DNA of 64,000 nucleotides from Treponema sp. Its GTDB lineage: Bacteria > Spirochaetota > Spirochaetia > Treponematales > Treponemataceae. Positions 18,456 through 26,458 of this stretch are shown here, piece after piece. The notes under the pieces are model-generated. The model was not told the DNA's origin. It worked only from the letters and a program-made list of their open reading frames with translations, and made no database searches. The translations under genes and the position numbers were made by a program. Positions within the stretch are counted from its first letter, which is position 1. Every line of letters begins with the position of its first letter. Location: NCBI GenBank assembly GCA_012520945.1, contig JAAYNH010000076.1, positions 18,169-82,168 on the forward strand. Reading direction: 5' to 3'.

Positions 18456-20264
18456 TTATTTTAAATATACCATCAGAAGCATAATATCAGAGTTTCGTAT
18501 ACCTGAAATACGTCTTGCTTGTCCCAAAGTTAAAGGACGAATTTTTTCAAGTTTTTGGCGAGTTTCAGTGGAAATGCTTGGAATTGTGCTATAGTCAAAA
18601 TCTTCAGGAATACGTGCATTTTCCATTCGGCGAAGTTTTTCAACGCGACGGTCTTGTTTTTCAATATAATATGTATATTTGTATTCAATTAGGCCTGCTT
18701 CCCAAATTTCTGCGTCATAACCCGGGTTTTCCGGTTCTTTCCCTGTATGTTTTTTTGCATGTTGTATGAGCAACTCAACGATTTCTTTTTTTTGAGCAAT
18801 TTTATTTTGTACGCGTTTAAATTGTTCATCGGATTTTAAACCGATTTTCCATGCTTTTTCAGTAAGCCGTTCATCTGCAGTATCGTATCGTAATTTTAAA
18901 CGATGTTCGGCACGAGCGGTAAACATTCTGTATGGTTCTTTGGTACCAAGAGTAACCAAATCATCTATTAACACACCGATATATGCTTCATCACGGCCTA
19001 AAATTAATGGTTCATACTTTGTGCCGTTTGCTTGTGCTTTAATTTGCAAAGATGCATTTATTCCTGCAATCAAGCCTTGACCTGCAGCTTCTTCATATCC
19101 GCTTGTTCCGTTAATTTGGCCGGCATTAAATAGGCCTTGTACTAATTTTGTTTCAAGGCTTGGAAAAAGTTGAGTAGGGTCAACATAGTCATATTCAACG
19201 GCGTAGGCTGGACGCGTAACAACAGCATTTTCAAAACCGGTCATAGTACGTAAGTATTTATCTTGAACTTCCTCCGGTAGTGATGAAGCAAAACCACTGA
19301 TATACATTTCATCTGTATATAAGCCTTCAGGTTCGATAAAAAGTTGGTGCCTGTCTCTAGATGCAAAACGCATTACTTTGTCTTCAATTGATGGACAGTA
19401 GCGCGGACCAATTCCGGAGATTTTGCCACTATAAAGAGGAGAGCGACCAATATTGTTTCTAATTAATTCATGTGTTTTTTCATTTGTGTAAACTAAATGA
19501 CAAGGAACCATTGGTCTGTCTATTTTTTTTGTGTCGTATGAAAAGGGTTTAATTTCGTCATCGCCATCTTGAATTTCAAGCTTTGAAAAATCAATGGAAG
19601 ATTTGAGTACTCGTGGGGGCGTTCCGGTTTTGAGACGGCCTACTGTGAAACCTAATCGTACAAGATTTTCTGTAAGACCGTATGCTCCGTTTTCTCCGAG
19701 CCGTCCATTTGGAGCATCAAAATCGCCGATAAAAATTTTTCCACCCAAAAAAGTTCCTGTTGTTAAAATAGCTGCTTTAACGGGAATTTTCCTGCCACGT
19801 TCAGTTATAATTTCAGTGATTTTTTGGCGAAGTTTTCCGGAAAAGAGATATTGCGAATTATTAATTTCTTCAGTAAGAATGTCTACAACTGTGTCTTGGT
19901 AGATGTCTAAATTTTCTTGTTTTTCGACAATTTTTCTTGCAACTTCTGCATATTTTTGTTTATCTGCTTGGGCCCGTGGTGCTTGTACGGCAGGACCGCG
20001 ACTTTTGTTCAAAAGACGAAACTGAATCATTGATTGGTCAATAATTTTAGCCATTTGACCGCCAAGAGCATCAATTTCACGCACAATATTACCTTTTGCA
20101 ATTCCGCCAATACTTGGATTGCATGATAATTGACCAATTGTGTCAATTGTTTGAGTAATAAGAATTGTTTTCAAACCCATGCGAGCACAGATCACGGAAG
20201 CTTCAATGCCTGCATGACCGCCACCTACAACAGCAACGTCATAAGAATCATAAAATCCTGACAT
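18456..20264 (-). CDS. mnmG: tRNA uridine-5-carboxymethylaminomethyl modification enzyme MnmG
   Basis: A 602-aa FAD enzyme that, with MnmE, makes the cmnm5 group on wobble U34 of several tRNAs. The FAD-binding G-G-G-H-A-G-I-E is at ~14-21. [11 protein letters not shown] (~48) and the central cysteine segment [10 protein letters not shown] are conserved family markers, as are [11 protein letters not shown] and [10 protein letters not shown]. The helical C-terminal domain that contacts MnmE and tRNA is intact (ISGIRNSDI at the end). Slightly shorter than E. coli (629 aa). Its partner mnmE is at 40199-41620. Confidence 0.96.
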   Translation of the reverse strand: MSGFYDSYDVAVVGGGHAGIEASVICARMGLKTILITQTIDTIGQLSCNPSIGGIAKGNIVREIDALGGQMAKIIDQSMIQFRLLNKSRGPAVQAPRAQADKQKYAEVARKIVEKQENLDIYQDTVVDILTEEINNSQYLFSGKLRQKITEIITERGRKIPVKAAILTTGTFLGGKIFIGDFDAPNGRLGENGAYGLTENLVRLGFTVGRLKTGTPPRVLKSSIDFSKLEIQDGDDEIKPFSYDTKKIDRPMVPCHLVYTNEKTHELIRNNIGRSPLYSGKISGIGPRYCPSIEDKVMRFASRDRHQLFIEPEGLYTDEMYISGFASSLPEEVQDKYLRTMTGFENAVVTRPAYAVEYDYVDPTQLFPSLETKLVQGLFNAGQINGTSGYEEAAGQGLIAGINASLQIKAQANGTKYEPLILGRDEAYIGVLIDDLVTLGTKEPYRMFTARAEHRLKLRYDTADERLTEKAWKIGLKSDEQFKRVQNKIAQKKEIVELLIQHAKKHTGKEPENPGYDAEIWEAGLIEYKYTYYIEKQDRRVEKLRRMENARIPEDFDYSTIPSISTETRQKLEKIRPLTLGQARRISGIRNSDIMLLMVYLK

Positions 20265-20356
20265 AAATATTTCTCTAAAACTATTTTACAAATAAAACAA
20301 AAGTTCTGCAACATAATACCAAAATTTCGTAACGACGACAATAAAAAGTATAAAAT

Positions 20357-20683
20357 TTATGCAACTTTTGTTTCTTTTTCTGCATTTACAATGCCACAAG
20401 ATTGAATCTTTTGTTTATTTTTATATAAAGGCGTGATTTTTGTTTTTTGGTTAACTAAATGTTCATAAAGAGGAATGGATAGATAAATTATTCCAATAGA
20501 AATAGGTAAGCAAAAGATGGTTGCAACAGCACAATTAGAATAAAGAATTTGAAGAAAGAAAATATGAGACGATTCAAAAATAGTTGCAAAAAGTCCAATT
20601 ACTAAAGGTAATAAAAATCCTACTAAAATAAGGATTAGGGAATAAATAAAAGGTTTATCTTTTTTTGTTAATTTAGCAAGCAT
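20357..20683 (-). CDS. Small membrane protein of unknown function (108 aa)
   Basis: Three hydrophobic helices are visible (~14-34, ~42-58 and ~59-76) after a basic start (MLAKLTKKDKP), then a Lys/Gln-rich cytoplasmic-type tail of ~30 residues. A Shine-Dalgarno (GGAGGC) lies just before the ATG. I recognise no family. It lies between mnmG and the HAD gene on the same strand, 93 bases upstream of mnmG. An operon with mnmG is possible but not shown. Confidence 0.65.
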   Translation of the reverse strand: MLAKLTKKDKPFIYSLILILVGFLLPLVIGLFATIFESSHIFFLQILYSNCAVATIFCLPISIGIIYLSIPLYEHLVNQKTKITPLYKNKQKIQSCGIVNAEKETKVA

Positions 20684-20756
20684 TTTTTGCCTCCGTTGTT
20701 AATATTTATAGATAGTATAACAGAGGCAGTGCGACATACAATGTCCCAATAAAAAA

Positions 20757-21377
20757 TTAATTGTTTTTTAGGACATTAGCAAACTGTTTTTGAGCATCGT
20801 TTAATCCGTTCCACAAGATTCCGTGAATTCCTAATTTGTTTGCAGCTTCAATATTTTCACTGAGGTCATCAAAAAAAACAGCTTCTTCAGGTTTAACATT
20901 TAAGCCTTCTAAAATGATTTTGTAAATAGCAGGTTCAGGCTTAATTAAATGAACGCGACAAGAAAAAATTGCACAATCGGCGGCAGTAAACAAGGGAATG
21001 TCTTTTTCATAAAAGTCTAAAAACTCATGAGGCATATTCGATAAAATGCCAAGCTTAAATCCGGCTTTTTGAAGTAGTAAGCCCCAGTTTGTAACATCAA
21101 GATGAAATACGCGCCAACTTTCTAAATCTAGACGAGCAATTTCTTCCATTAAAGTCATATTATTGGCAATATTTTCATAGCCGTTAGCTTTTAATGTGCG
21201 TGAATACATTTCAGCTCCGGATATGAGACCGCGATCAAAGTCAAAACGAAAATCAGAATAAGCTTTTCGAAAAATATCAGCAGGAACATTAGTGAGTTCT
21301 TGCATTTTTTCTGCACAATCTCCGGTATTTGTGATTGAAATTACGTTGCCGTAATCAAAAATAACAGCTTTTATCAT
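20757..21377 (-). CDS. HAD-superfamily phosphatase (subfamily IA)
   Basis: A 206-aa hydrolase with motif I FDYGNV at ~8-13, motif II L-S-N-M-P near the middle, a conserved Lys before P-E-P-A-I-Y, and motif IV F-F-D-D-L-S-E-N. This layout (D-x-G-N-V, then K-P-E-P) is that of the YihX/epoxide-hydrolase-like phosphatase group. The exact substrate cannot be read. The frame is open 76 codons further upstream, but those codons are antisense to the prophage remnant. A good promoter (TTGACT/TAGAAT) ends 7 bases before the ATG at 21377, which decides the start and predicts a leaderless message. Confidence 0.85.
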   Translation of the reverse strand: MIKAVIFDYGNVISITNTGDCAEKMQELTNVPADIFRKAYSDFRFDFDRGLISGAEMYSRTLKANGYENIANNMTLMEEIARLDLESWRVFHLDVTNWGLLLQKAGFKLGILSNMPHEFLDFYEKDIPLFTAADCAIFSCRVHLIKPEPAIYKIILEGLNVKPEEAVFFDDLSENIEAANKLGIHGILWNGLNDAQKQFANVLKNN

Positions 21378-21384
21378 ATAATAA

Positions 21385-21412
21385 ATTCTAGCACAAAAAA
21401 CAAAAAAGTCAA
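21385..21412 (-). promoter_or_regulatory. Promoter of the HAD gene, probably leaderless
   Basis: Minus strand TTGACT (21407-21412), 16-base spacer, TGC-TAGAAT (21385-21390), 7 bases to ATG. The -35 overlaps the stop codon of the upstream broken gene (21409-21411). Confidence 0.7.
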
Positions 21413-22422
21413 AAAAAATTATTGCTAACAAATAATGCTTCCGGAGCTGTGTTAAAGGCTTTTGGAAAATAAAACTGCTTTTGTTGTGTACTATCTGTTG
21501 TAGCTTTTCCCCATTGTACAGGTGTGCCTTCAGAAAAGCGTATCCAGTGGCCGTTGTCATTTGAGTTGCTTTCAACGATACCGGCACCCGCTTGTGCAAA
21601 GTCAATGTATAGGATTTTAGTTGTTATTGTTGAAAGTGTGTTTGTTATTGTGTCGCTTACGGTTGAAATGAATTCCCAAGTATTCGATTCTTTTATATAT
21701 TCATATAATCTTAAACCACCGCTTCCACCACAGAAAGCTAATAATTTACCATTAACAAAAATAATACGCCAAAACTTTCCAAAAGGAGAATCCGCTAAAG
21801 GTTCTCACGTTGTACTTTCTCCCATTTTATATTTATATACTTTTGTGCATTTAACTGTAATTACAAAAAAATTGTTTTGTTCAATTGCTATATTGTATAA
21901 AACATCATCTAAGATTGGCATCTCTATAAATCCGGTTTCTTCACTATTTAAAATAAATAATTTTTCTCTATACTTCATTATAACTATATTTTTGGTAGCT
22001 ATTATTTGCCGCTCATCTGACACTATATTTGATAAAGTACATTTTTGTTCCCATGAAATACCATCAGTTGATGAATAAATATGAGTTTCTGTTGCTGAAT
22101 ATAATTTATTATTAGCTGTTACAATATTTTTATTTAATGTTACACTTGGAATATATTCTTGCCATGTTTCTGCATAATCATAGGATTTTAAAAAACTGTT
22201 TGCTTTCGTACTTCTGTTTTCTTTTGTCATATATAAAATATTATTAAACTCATATAAGTTTCTAATTATTTCACCTTCTTGCATTAGTGAGATATTTACC
22301 TCTTTTACGCCTCCATCTCCTTCGACAGGCGGAGTTAATATCGGTGCACAACTTAAAAGCCCACCCATTAGTAGTAGGCCTATCATGCCATTTGCCATTC
22401 TTTGTGTTATAAAGTGTTTCAT
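21409..22422 (-). pseudogene. Phage-type lipoprotein / tail-fibre-like gene broken by an in-frame TGA
   Basis: From ATG 22422 the frame encodes a lipoprotein signal peptide (basic start, G-L-L-L-M-G-G-L-L-S-C) and then Asp-box beta-propeller repeats (Y-D-Y-A-E-T-W, S-S-T-D-G-I-S-W). A TGA at 21805-21807 (codon 206) interrupts it. The same frame then continues 131 codons to a TGA at 21409. The continuation reads F-W-R-I-I-F-V-N-G-K-L and ends in a segment typical of phage tail-fibre C-termini (H-W-I-R-F-S-E-G-T-P-V-Q-W-G-K, then F-P-K-A-F). The start is supported by GAGG 6 bases upstream. It is a single nonsense change or a sequencing error, in a segment visibly richer in G+C at its 5' end. 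Confidence 0.75.
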
Positions 22423-22660
22423 CCATGCCTCGCTTTCGGGGGAGTTTCCCCATTGTAATCTGTAAATCGCCTCTTTGCAAGGTGCCATCAGTGCCACTGC
22501 GTGCAACGGCGGAGACGCTTTCTTGAAACTGTATTACTTTAGCGGATAAGCTTTCGACGAATGCTTCTAGTGCAACAAGGCGTTTAGTAAAGTTCACGGC
22601 GAGGATACTGTCGTCGGTTTGTGTTTTTACTAGGTCAAGTGCGTCTTCTAACGTTGTCAT
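22271..22660 (-). CDS. Phage-type small coiled-coil protein, possibly with a damaged 3' end
   Basis: The ATG at 22660 has a purine-rich AGGGG ribosome-binding site. The first ~65 residues form a likely coiled coil (T-L-E-D-A-L-D-L-V and K-R-L-V-A-L-E-A-F-V-E-S-L-S), followed by G-T-D-G-T-L-Q-R-G-D-L-Q-I-T-M-G-K-L-P. The last ~50 codons overlap, in another frame, the signal peptide of the downstream lipoprotein. They are rich in Arg and Trp and unlike normal protein, so the original stop codon may have been lost by a frameshift. Small coiled-coil genes just before tail-fibre genes are common in phages. Confidence 0.5.
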   Translation of the reverse strand: MTTLEDALDLVKTQTDDSILAVNFTKRLVALEAFVESLSAKVIQFQESVSAVARSGTDGTLQRGDLQITMGKLPRKRGMDETLYNTKNGKWHDRPTTNGWAFKLCTDINSACRRRWRRKRGKYLTNARR

Positions 22661-22698
22661 TATTTGCCCCTTTTTATATATAGTCATTTTGGGGCAAT

Positions 22699-22731
22699 AG
22701 AAAAAATAAAACCCTGCGATGTTGCAGGGTT
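22699..22731 (-). terminator. Terminator after the truncated phage head/ART gene
   Basis: Minus strand AACCCTGC, 6-base loop, GCAGGGTT, then TTATTTTTTC. The stem overlaps the stop codon of the fragment at 22730. Confidence 0.8.
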
Positions 22732-23155
22732 AAGTATTATTTGTATATTTGTATATGAACTCGGAGCGTATATTTGCTTCGTCGATAATCTTTGCACTTG
22801 GTTCAAGTGTCAAAGTTTCGGTCATCGTGTAGTTTTCATCTCGCAAATAACGCCCTATTTCTTGGTAGTGTTCCATTTCTGCAACTACACGACGCAAGTC
22901 TTTCCCTTTTGTGTAGTCCGCAGCTACATACATTCCTTTCCCGTGTGCACGTCCGCCAGTTCTACAATCAACATAGAATTCGCCATTGCGTAGCATTTCA
23001 ATGTATTCATCGAGTTTTTCTTTGTTTGGTGCTGTGTAAGTTCTTTGTCCGATAAACGTATCGTTTCTTACTGCTTTTATAAAATCGGCTTTTGACAAAA
23101 CTGTCGACTTCCCGTCAAATCCTTGAGCCTGTAGTACCTTATTTATATCTTTAAG
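22730..23155 (-). pseudogene. 5'-truncated phage head-protein fragment with ADP-ribosyltransferase-like end
   Basis: The frame is open from a TAA at 23156-23158 to the stop at 22730-22732, with no usable start codon at the 5' end. It reads D-I-N-K-V-L-Q-A-Q-G-F-D-G-K and later Q-R-T-Y-T-A-P, then F-Y-V-D-C-R-T-G-G-x-x-H-G-K-G-M-Y-V-A-A-D-Y. From memory this resembles the C-terminal part of phage head-morphogenesis proteins that carry an ADP-ribosyltransferase-like module. The TTG at 23098 has no ribosome-binding site. The sequence just upstream shows nothing phage-like, so the 5' part has been deleted. Confidence 0.65.
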
Positions 23156-23307
23156 TTAACGTTTTACATAGAGTTTTCCCGCAAAGTTTTTTCCTTCCTC
23201 CTGTTTTTTAGTCTTTCAATTTCCATTATAACAGTTGGTTGGAAACCTTTCTTTATGGGGAATTATATTTTACTGCTTACCGGTGACAACAGTTCAAGGA
23301 AAATCTA

Positions 23308-23336
23308 TTGACATTTTCTTAAAATATCGATAATAT
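23308..23336 (+). promoter_or_regulatory. Strong promoter of the tRNA cluster
   Basis: Perfect -35 TTGACA (23308-23313), 17-base spacer, TAATAT (23331-23336). The first tRNA begins at 23353. Confidence 0.85.
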
Positions 23337-23352
23337 GTTTAAATGTAATTTT

Positions 23353-23437
23353 GGAGCGGTGGCCGAGTGGTTGAAGGCGGCGGTCTTGAAAACCGTTGTG
23401 CGGTAACGTACCGTGGGTTCGAATCCCACCTGCTCCG
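23353..23437 (+). tRNA. tRNA-Ser (anticodon TGA)
   Basis: Long variable arm of a class II tRNA. Acceptor arms GGAGCGG and CTGCTCC, anticodon loop CTTGAAA giving TGA, T-arm GTGGGTTCGAATCCCAC. Discriminator G; CCA is not encoded. First gene of the cluster. Confidence 0.95.
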
Positions 23438-23450
23438 AATAATTGTAAAA

Positions 23451-23494
23451 AGCAGGTGGGATTCGAAACGGAGTTCCCGCTGAGCAAGTGCGAA
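23451..23494 (+). repeat. Inverted T-arm copy plus conserved tail, copy A
   Basis: AGCAGGTGGGATTCGAA (23451-23467) is the exact 17-base reverse complement of the T-loop/acceptor segment of the preceding tRNA (23418-23434). It is followed by a 27-base tail (23468-23494) shared with copies B and C. The transcript could fold back on the tRNA 3' end. Confidence 0.8.
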
Positions 23495-23589
23495 GGAACA
23501 AACGCAAACACCTTTTTTTGTGTTTGCCTTACGAGTTTATTGGTAACTCGAAAATATATATCGTAACACCATGTCAAATGTGTGTTATT

Positions 23590-23677
23590 GGAGCGGTGAC
23601 CGAGAGGCCGAAGGTGGCTCCCTGCTAAGGAGTTATACCCCGAAAGGGTATCGGGGGTTCGAATCCCCCCTGCTCCG
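23590..23677 (+). tRNA. tRNA-Ser (anticodon GCT)
   Basis: Class II tRNA with acceptor arms GGAGCGG/CTGCTCC, anticodon loop CTGCTAA giving GCT, a long variable arm (ATACCCCGAAAGGGTAT) and T-arm GGGGGTTCGAATCCCCC. CCA not encoded. A degenerate version of the repeat tail seen after the other Ser genes lies at about 23715-23736. Confidence 0.95.
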
Positions 23678-23775
23678 AAGTCCCACTAATTTCAAGTGAG
23701 GATTTAAAAAAAAAGCCTCCGCTAAGTAAAAGCGAAAAAAAAGCAGGTGATAGGTAAATCTGCAAAATTATTCAT

Positions 23776-23849
23776 GAGACTATAGCTCAGCTGGATAGAG
23801 CGTCAGATTGCGGATCTGAAGGCCAGAGGTTCGAATCCTCTTAGTCTCG
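23776..23849 (+). tRNA. tRNA-Arg (anticodon GCG)
   Basis: 74-nt tRNA: acceptor GAGACTA/TAGTCTC, D-arm GCTC/GAGC, anticodon stem TCAGA/TCTGA with loop TTGCGGA, T-arm AGAGG/CCTCT. The anticodon is genomically GCG, where most bacteria have ACG (edited to ICG). CCA not encoded. Confidence 0.93.
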
Positions 23850-23876
23850 AAAAAATAATCAATCATTATATTGATT

Positions 23877-23962
23877 GGAGAGATGCGAGAGCGGTTGAAT
23901 CGGGCGGTCTCGAAAACCGTTGAACCCTCTGGGTTCCGGGGGTTCGAATCCCCCTCTCTCCG
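23877..23962 (+). tRNA. tRNA-Ser (anticodon CGA)
   Basis: Class II tRNA with acceptor GGAGAGA/TCTCTCC, anticodon loop CTCGAAA giving CGA, a long variable arm and T-arm GGGGGTTCGAATCCCCC. CCA not encoded. Confidence 0.95.
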
Positions 23963-23975
23963 CTTAACTACGTAA

Positions 23976-24015
23976 GGGGGGATTCGAAACGGAGCTCCCG
24001 CTGAGCAAGTGCGAA
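23976..24015 (+). repeat. Inverted T-arm copy plus conserved tail, copy B
   Basis: GGGGGATTCGAA (23977-23988) is the exact reverse complement of 23943-23954 in the tRNA-Ser(CGA) T-arm. The tail at 23989-24015 matches copy A except for one base. Confidence 0.8.
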
Positions 24016-24112
24016 TAATTAAAAACAATAGGGAGACGGATAAAACCTACTCCTAAAAATTATTTAAAATCATTAATATAATAATTAATCATTTTTTTAC
24101 GATTGTTTTTTT

Positions 24113-24200
<88 letters not shown>

Positions 24201-24210
24201 AACTACGCAA

Positions 24211-24243
24211 GGGGGGGATTCGAAACGGAGCTCCCGCTGAGCA
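24211..24243 (+). repeat. Inverted T-arm copy plus shortened tail, copy C
   Basis: GGGGGATTCGAA (24213-24224) mirrors 24178-24189 of the tRNA-Ser(GGA) T-arm. The tail (24225-24243) matches copy B and then stops where the next repeat element begins. The 14-base link between tRNA and inverted copy (CGCTTAACTACGCAA) is the same as in copy B except for one base. Confidence 0.8.
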
Positions 24244-24253
24244 GATATTATAT

Positions 24254-24368
24254 GCGTCAAGGATTGGAGCTGCGCAAATGTTTCATTTGCGTCCTGAAGC
24301 AAAGCTGAAGGATGGAGCGAAAGCGAAACAGCGAAAAGCCTGACGGCAACGAAGTTGCCGTGACGCCC
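24254..24368 (+). repeat. Structured extragenic repeat element, + orientation
   Basis: A GC-rich block bounded by GCGTCA and TGACGC. It holds internal hairpins GCGCAAATG/CATTTGCG and CGGCAAC/GTTGCCG, and the segment GGATGGAGCGAAAGCGAA followed by GCGAAAAGCC. A diverged copy lies at 29161-29251 in the opposite direction. It fills much of the gene-free stretch 24198-24508; the remainder (24369-24508) shows only a weak GTGTG/CACAC hairpin. Confidence 0.65.
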
Positions 24369-24508
24369 AAATTATTATTACCTTCCAATTATATTTTTTC
24401 ACTTTGAGGATGTTGATATTATAAGTTTATATATTTTTTAGTGGCTGATTTTGTGTGTTTTGGAGGAAAGAAGCACACTTTGAAAGGCACTTCAATCCTC
24501 TTGTAAAA

Positions 24509-25309
24509 TTATGGTTGTTTTCCGATGTATGCTAAGATTCCGCCGTCAACGTAAAGGATGTGACCGTTTACGAAATTTGAGGCATCTGAAGCGAGGAATA
24601 CAGCTGGACCCATGAGATCATCCGGAGTTCCCCAACGTTCTGCAGGTGTTTTTGCAACGATAAATGCATCAAATGGATGGCGAGAACCGTCTGCTTGGCG
24701 TTCACGAAGCGGTGCAGTTTGCGGTGTTTCTATGTAACCAGGACCGATTCCGTTACATTGGATGTTTGCATGACCATATTCTGAACAAATGTTGCGAGTT
24801 AGCATTTTGAGGCCACCTTTTGCAGCTGCATATGCAGAAACTGTTTCGCGACCAAGTTCGCTCATCATTGAACAAATGTTGATAATTTTTCCGTGACCTT
24901 TTTTAATCATTGCGGGAATAACTGCTTTAGCTACAATAAAAGGTGCGTTTAAGTCAACATCGATAACTTTGCGGAAATCTTCAACTGACATTTCGCACAT
25001 TGGAATGCGTTTTATGATTCCTGCGTTGTTTACAAGAATGTCAACCACGCCAACATCTTTTTCAATAGATGCAATCATTTTTTGAACTGCAGGTTCATCT
25101 GTAACATCGCAAACATATCCGTGAGCTTTAATTCCAATTTCTTTGTAAGCGGCAAGCCCTTTGTCTACCAATTCCTGATTAATGTCATTGAAGACAATAG
25201 TTGCACCGTATTTTGCCAAACCTGATGCCATTGCAAAACCGATCCCGTAGGAAGCGCCTGTTACAAGGGCGATTTTTCCTTTGAGGGAAAAACTGTTTTC
25301 ATTAAACAT
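24509..25309 (-). CDS. kduD: 2-deoxy-D-gluconate / 2,5-diketo-3-deoxygluconate dehydrogenase (SDR family)
   Basis: A 266-aa short-chain dehydrogenase. Cofactor motif V-T-G-A-S-Y-G-I-G is at ~20, N-N-A-G follows, and the catalytic Ser, Tyr and Lys appear as C-S-M-M-S-E and Y-A-A-A-K. It ends with the typical V-D-G-G-I-L-A. Sequence flavour (L-K-G-K-I-A-L-V-T-G, A-P-F-I-V-A-K-A) fits KduD, which makes 2-keto-3-deoxygluconate from the pectin product 2,5-diketo-3-deoxygluconate. The start at 25309 is chosen because GGAGG (25315-25319) sits 5 bases upstream; a -10 TATAAT lies at 25335-25340. KduI is not in the window. Other SDR oxidoreductases cannot be fully excluded. Confidence 0.8.
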   Translation of the reverse strand: MFNENSFSLKGKIALVTGASYGIGFAMASGLAKYGATIVFNDINQELVDKGLAAYKEIGIKAHGYVCDVTDEPAVQKMIASIEKDVGVVDILVNNAGIIKRIPMCEMSVEDFRKVIDVDLNAPFIVAKAVIPAMIKKGHGKIINICSMMSELGRETVSAYAAAKGGLKMLTRNICSEYGHANIQCNGIGPGYIETPQTAPLRERQADGSRHPFDAFIVAKTPAERWGTPDDLMGPAVFLASDASNFVNGHILYVDGGILAYIGKQP

Positions 25310-25575
25310 AAATACCTCCATTAAAGTTTAATAGATTATACTATATTCTTTAGAAAAATTCATCATAAAAGTGTTTTTTTTGTCGCATTTTAATGCTTTT
25401 TATGGAATTTTGTGCATTTATTGTAAAAAATTACATGATTTATTATATTTGTAATTTTAATTAATCATTTTTTCGAGTTTCTTAAATTTATTTGTAGGAT
25501 TGTTTTTTGAAAATAATTATCCGTAATTGAGTTTTCTCTCGCATTTTCTTGGTGGAAAATTGTGTATTTTATATT

Positions 25576-26160
25576 TTAGAAAAAGCTTGTGATGAAAATT
25601 TTTAAACCTATTGCTATTAAAATAATGCCTCCGAAAATGCCGGCTTTGTCAGCAAGTTTTGTTCCTGCTTTTTTGCCGATAGCAAGACCTGCAAAACAAA
25701 TGAAAAAAGTTATTAAACCGATAAGGGAGCATATTAAAAAAGCTTCTTTAAAACTATAATTTGAAATTGTAAAGCCAACAGAAAGTGCGTCAAGTGATGT
25801 TGCGATTCCTTGAACAATTAATATTCCAAAACTTAAAGATGAAAAGTTTTGTCCGGTTTGTTTTTTTACGATGCTTTCATAAAGCATTTTTCCTCCAATA
25901 AAGCTAAGTAAAAAGAAAGCAATCCATGGAATGAAATTTTTAAATGTACAAAATTTGTGTGCGATTGATGAAACACAAATCCATCCGAAAAGAGGCATAG
26001 CAAATTGGAATAATTCAAAGACTCCGGCAATTCCATACATTTTTCGTTTTTTCATATTAGGTTCGTTCATGCCGTTTGCCAAAGAAACGGAAAAAGCATC
26101 CATAGCAAGTCCTGTTCCTAATAAGAAACTTGTGAAAAAGAAAGTAAAGTTAATATTCAT
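25576..26160 (-). CDS. mntP: Manganese efflux pump MntP
   Basis: A 194-aa six-helix membrane protein. The two family half-repeats each carry the essential acidic motif: A-M-D-A-F-S-V-S-L-A-N-G near the start and S-L-D-A-L-S-V-G-F in the second half. MntP exports Mn2+. The frame is open to 26181, but the ATG at 26160 gives the usual length and lies 11 bases after a -10 (TAAAAT) that overlaps the upstream alternative codons. No yybP-ykoY riboswitch can fit in the short leader. The 266 bases between this gene and kduD show no gene. Confidence 0.9.
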   Translation of the reverse strand: MNINFTFFFTSFLLGTGLAMDAFSVSLANGMNEPNMKKRKMYGIAGVFELFQFAMPLFGWICVSSIAHKFCTFKNFIPWIAFFLLSFIGGKMLYESIVKKQTGQNFSSLSFGILIVQGIATSLDALSVGFTISNYSFKEAFLICSLIGLITFFICFAGLAIGKKAGTKLADKAGIFGGIILIAIGLKIFITSFF

Positions 26161-26171
26161 AAATCTGTTGA

Positions 26172-26201
26172 ATTTTAACATAGGAAAGGGAACAGGGTCA
26201 A
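26172..26201 (-). promoter_or_regulatory. Promoter of mntP
   Basis: Minus strand TTGACC (26196-26201), 18-base spacer, TAAAAT (26172-26177), 11 bases to the ATG at 26160. The stretch from here to 26458 is very AT-rich and I see no credible gene in it. Confidence 0.6.
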
Positions 26202-26458
26202 GGCGATAAAGATATTTGTAATAATAATAAAGGTTAAAAGAAAAAAAGACAGAGTAAAAAACAGGTGATAAAGAAGGAGAAAATATTTTTAAGGTGCGGT
26301 AAATTTTTTTATATTGTTTATCTTAAATTCAACGAAGCACAGAATTCTTTAGAGTATAGATTGGCACATTTAATTTTTTATTTTATACTTGTTTTTGATA
26401 TAAAGAAAAACTGTGATTATGAAAAGAAAAAAATAAATGCAAAAAAATTAAATTATAT

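Larger units (their letters stand above)
21409..23158 (-). mobile_element. Decayed prophage remnant
   Basis: Three consecutive minus-strand fragments have phage character (truncated head/ART protein, coiled-coil protein, broken tail-fibre-like lipoprotein). They lie between a host phosphatase gene and a tRNA-Ser gene 195 bases away. No integrase, terminase or portal gene is present. A tRNA-proximal position is usual for prophages, but I could not identify att repeats. Confidence 0.6.

Noticed and set aside
21378..21605. 76-codon N-terminal extension of the HAD protein
   Set aside because: It is out of phase with, and overlaps, the phage fibre-like frame on the same strand; the promoter at 21385-21412 lies inside it.
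21409..23158. Diversity-generating retroelement associated with the fibre-like gene
   Set aside because: No reverse transcriptase, accessory gene or template/variable repeat pair is visible.
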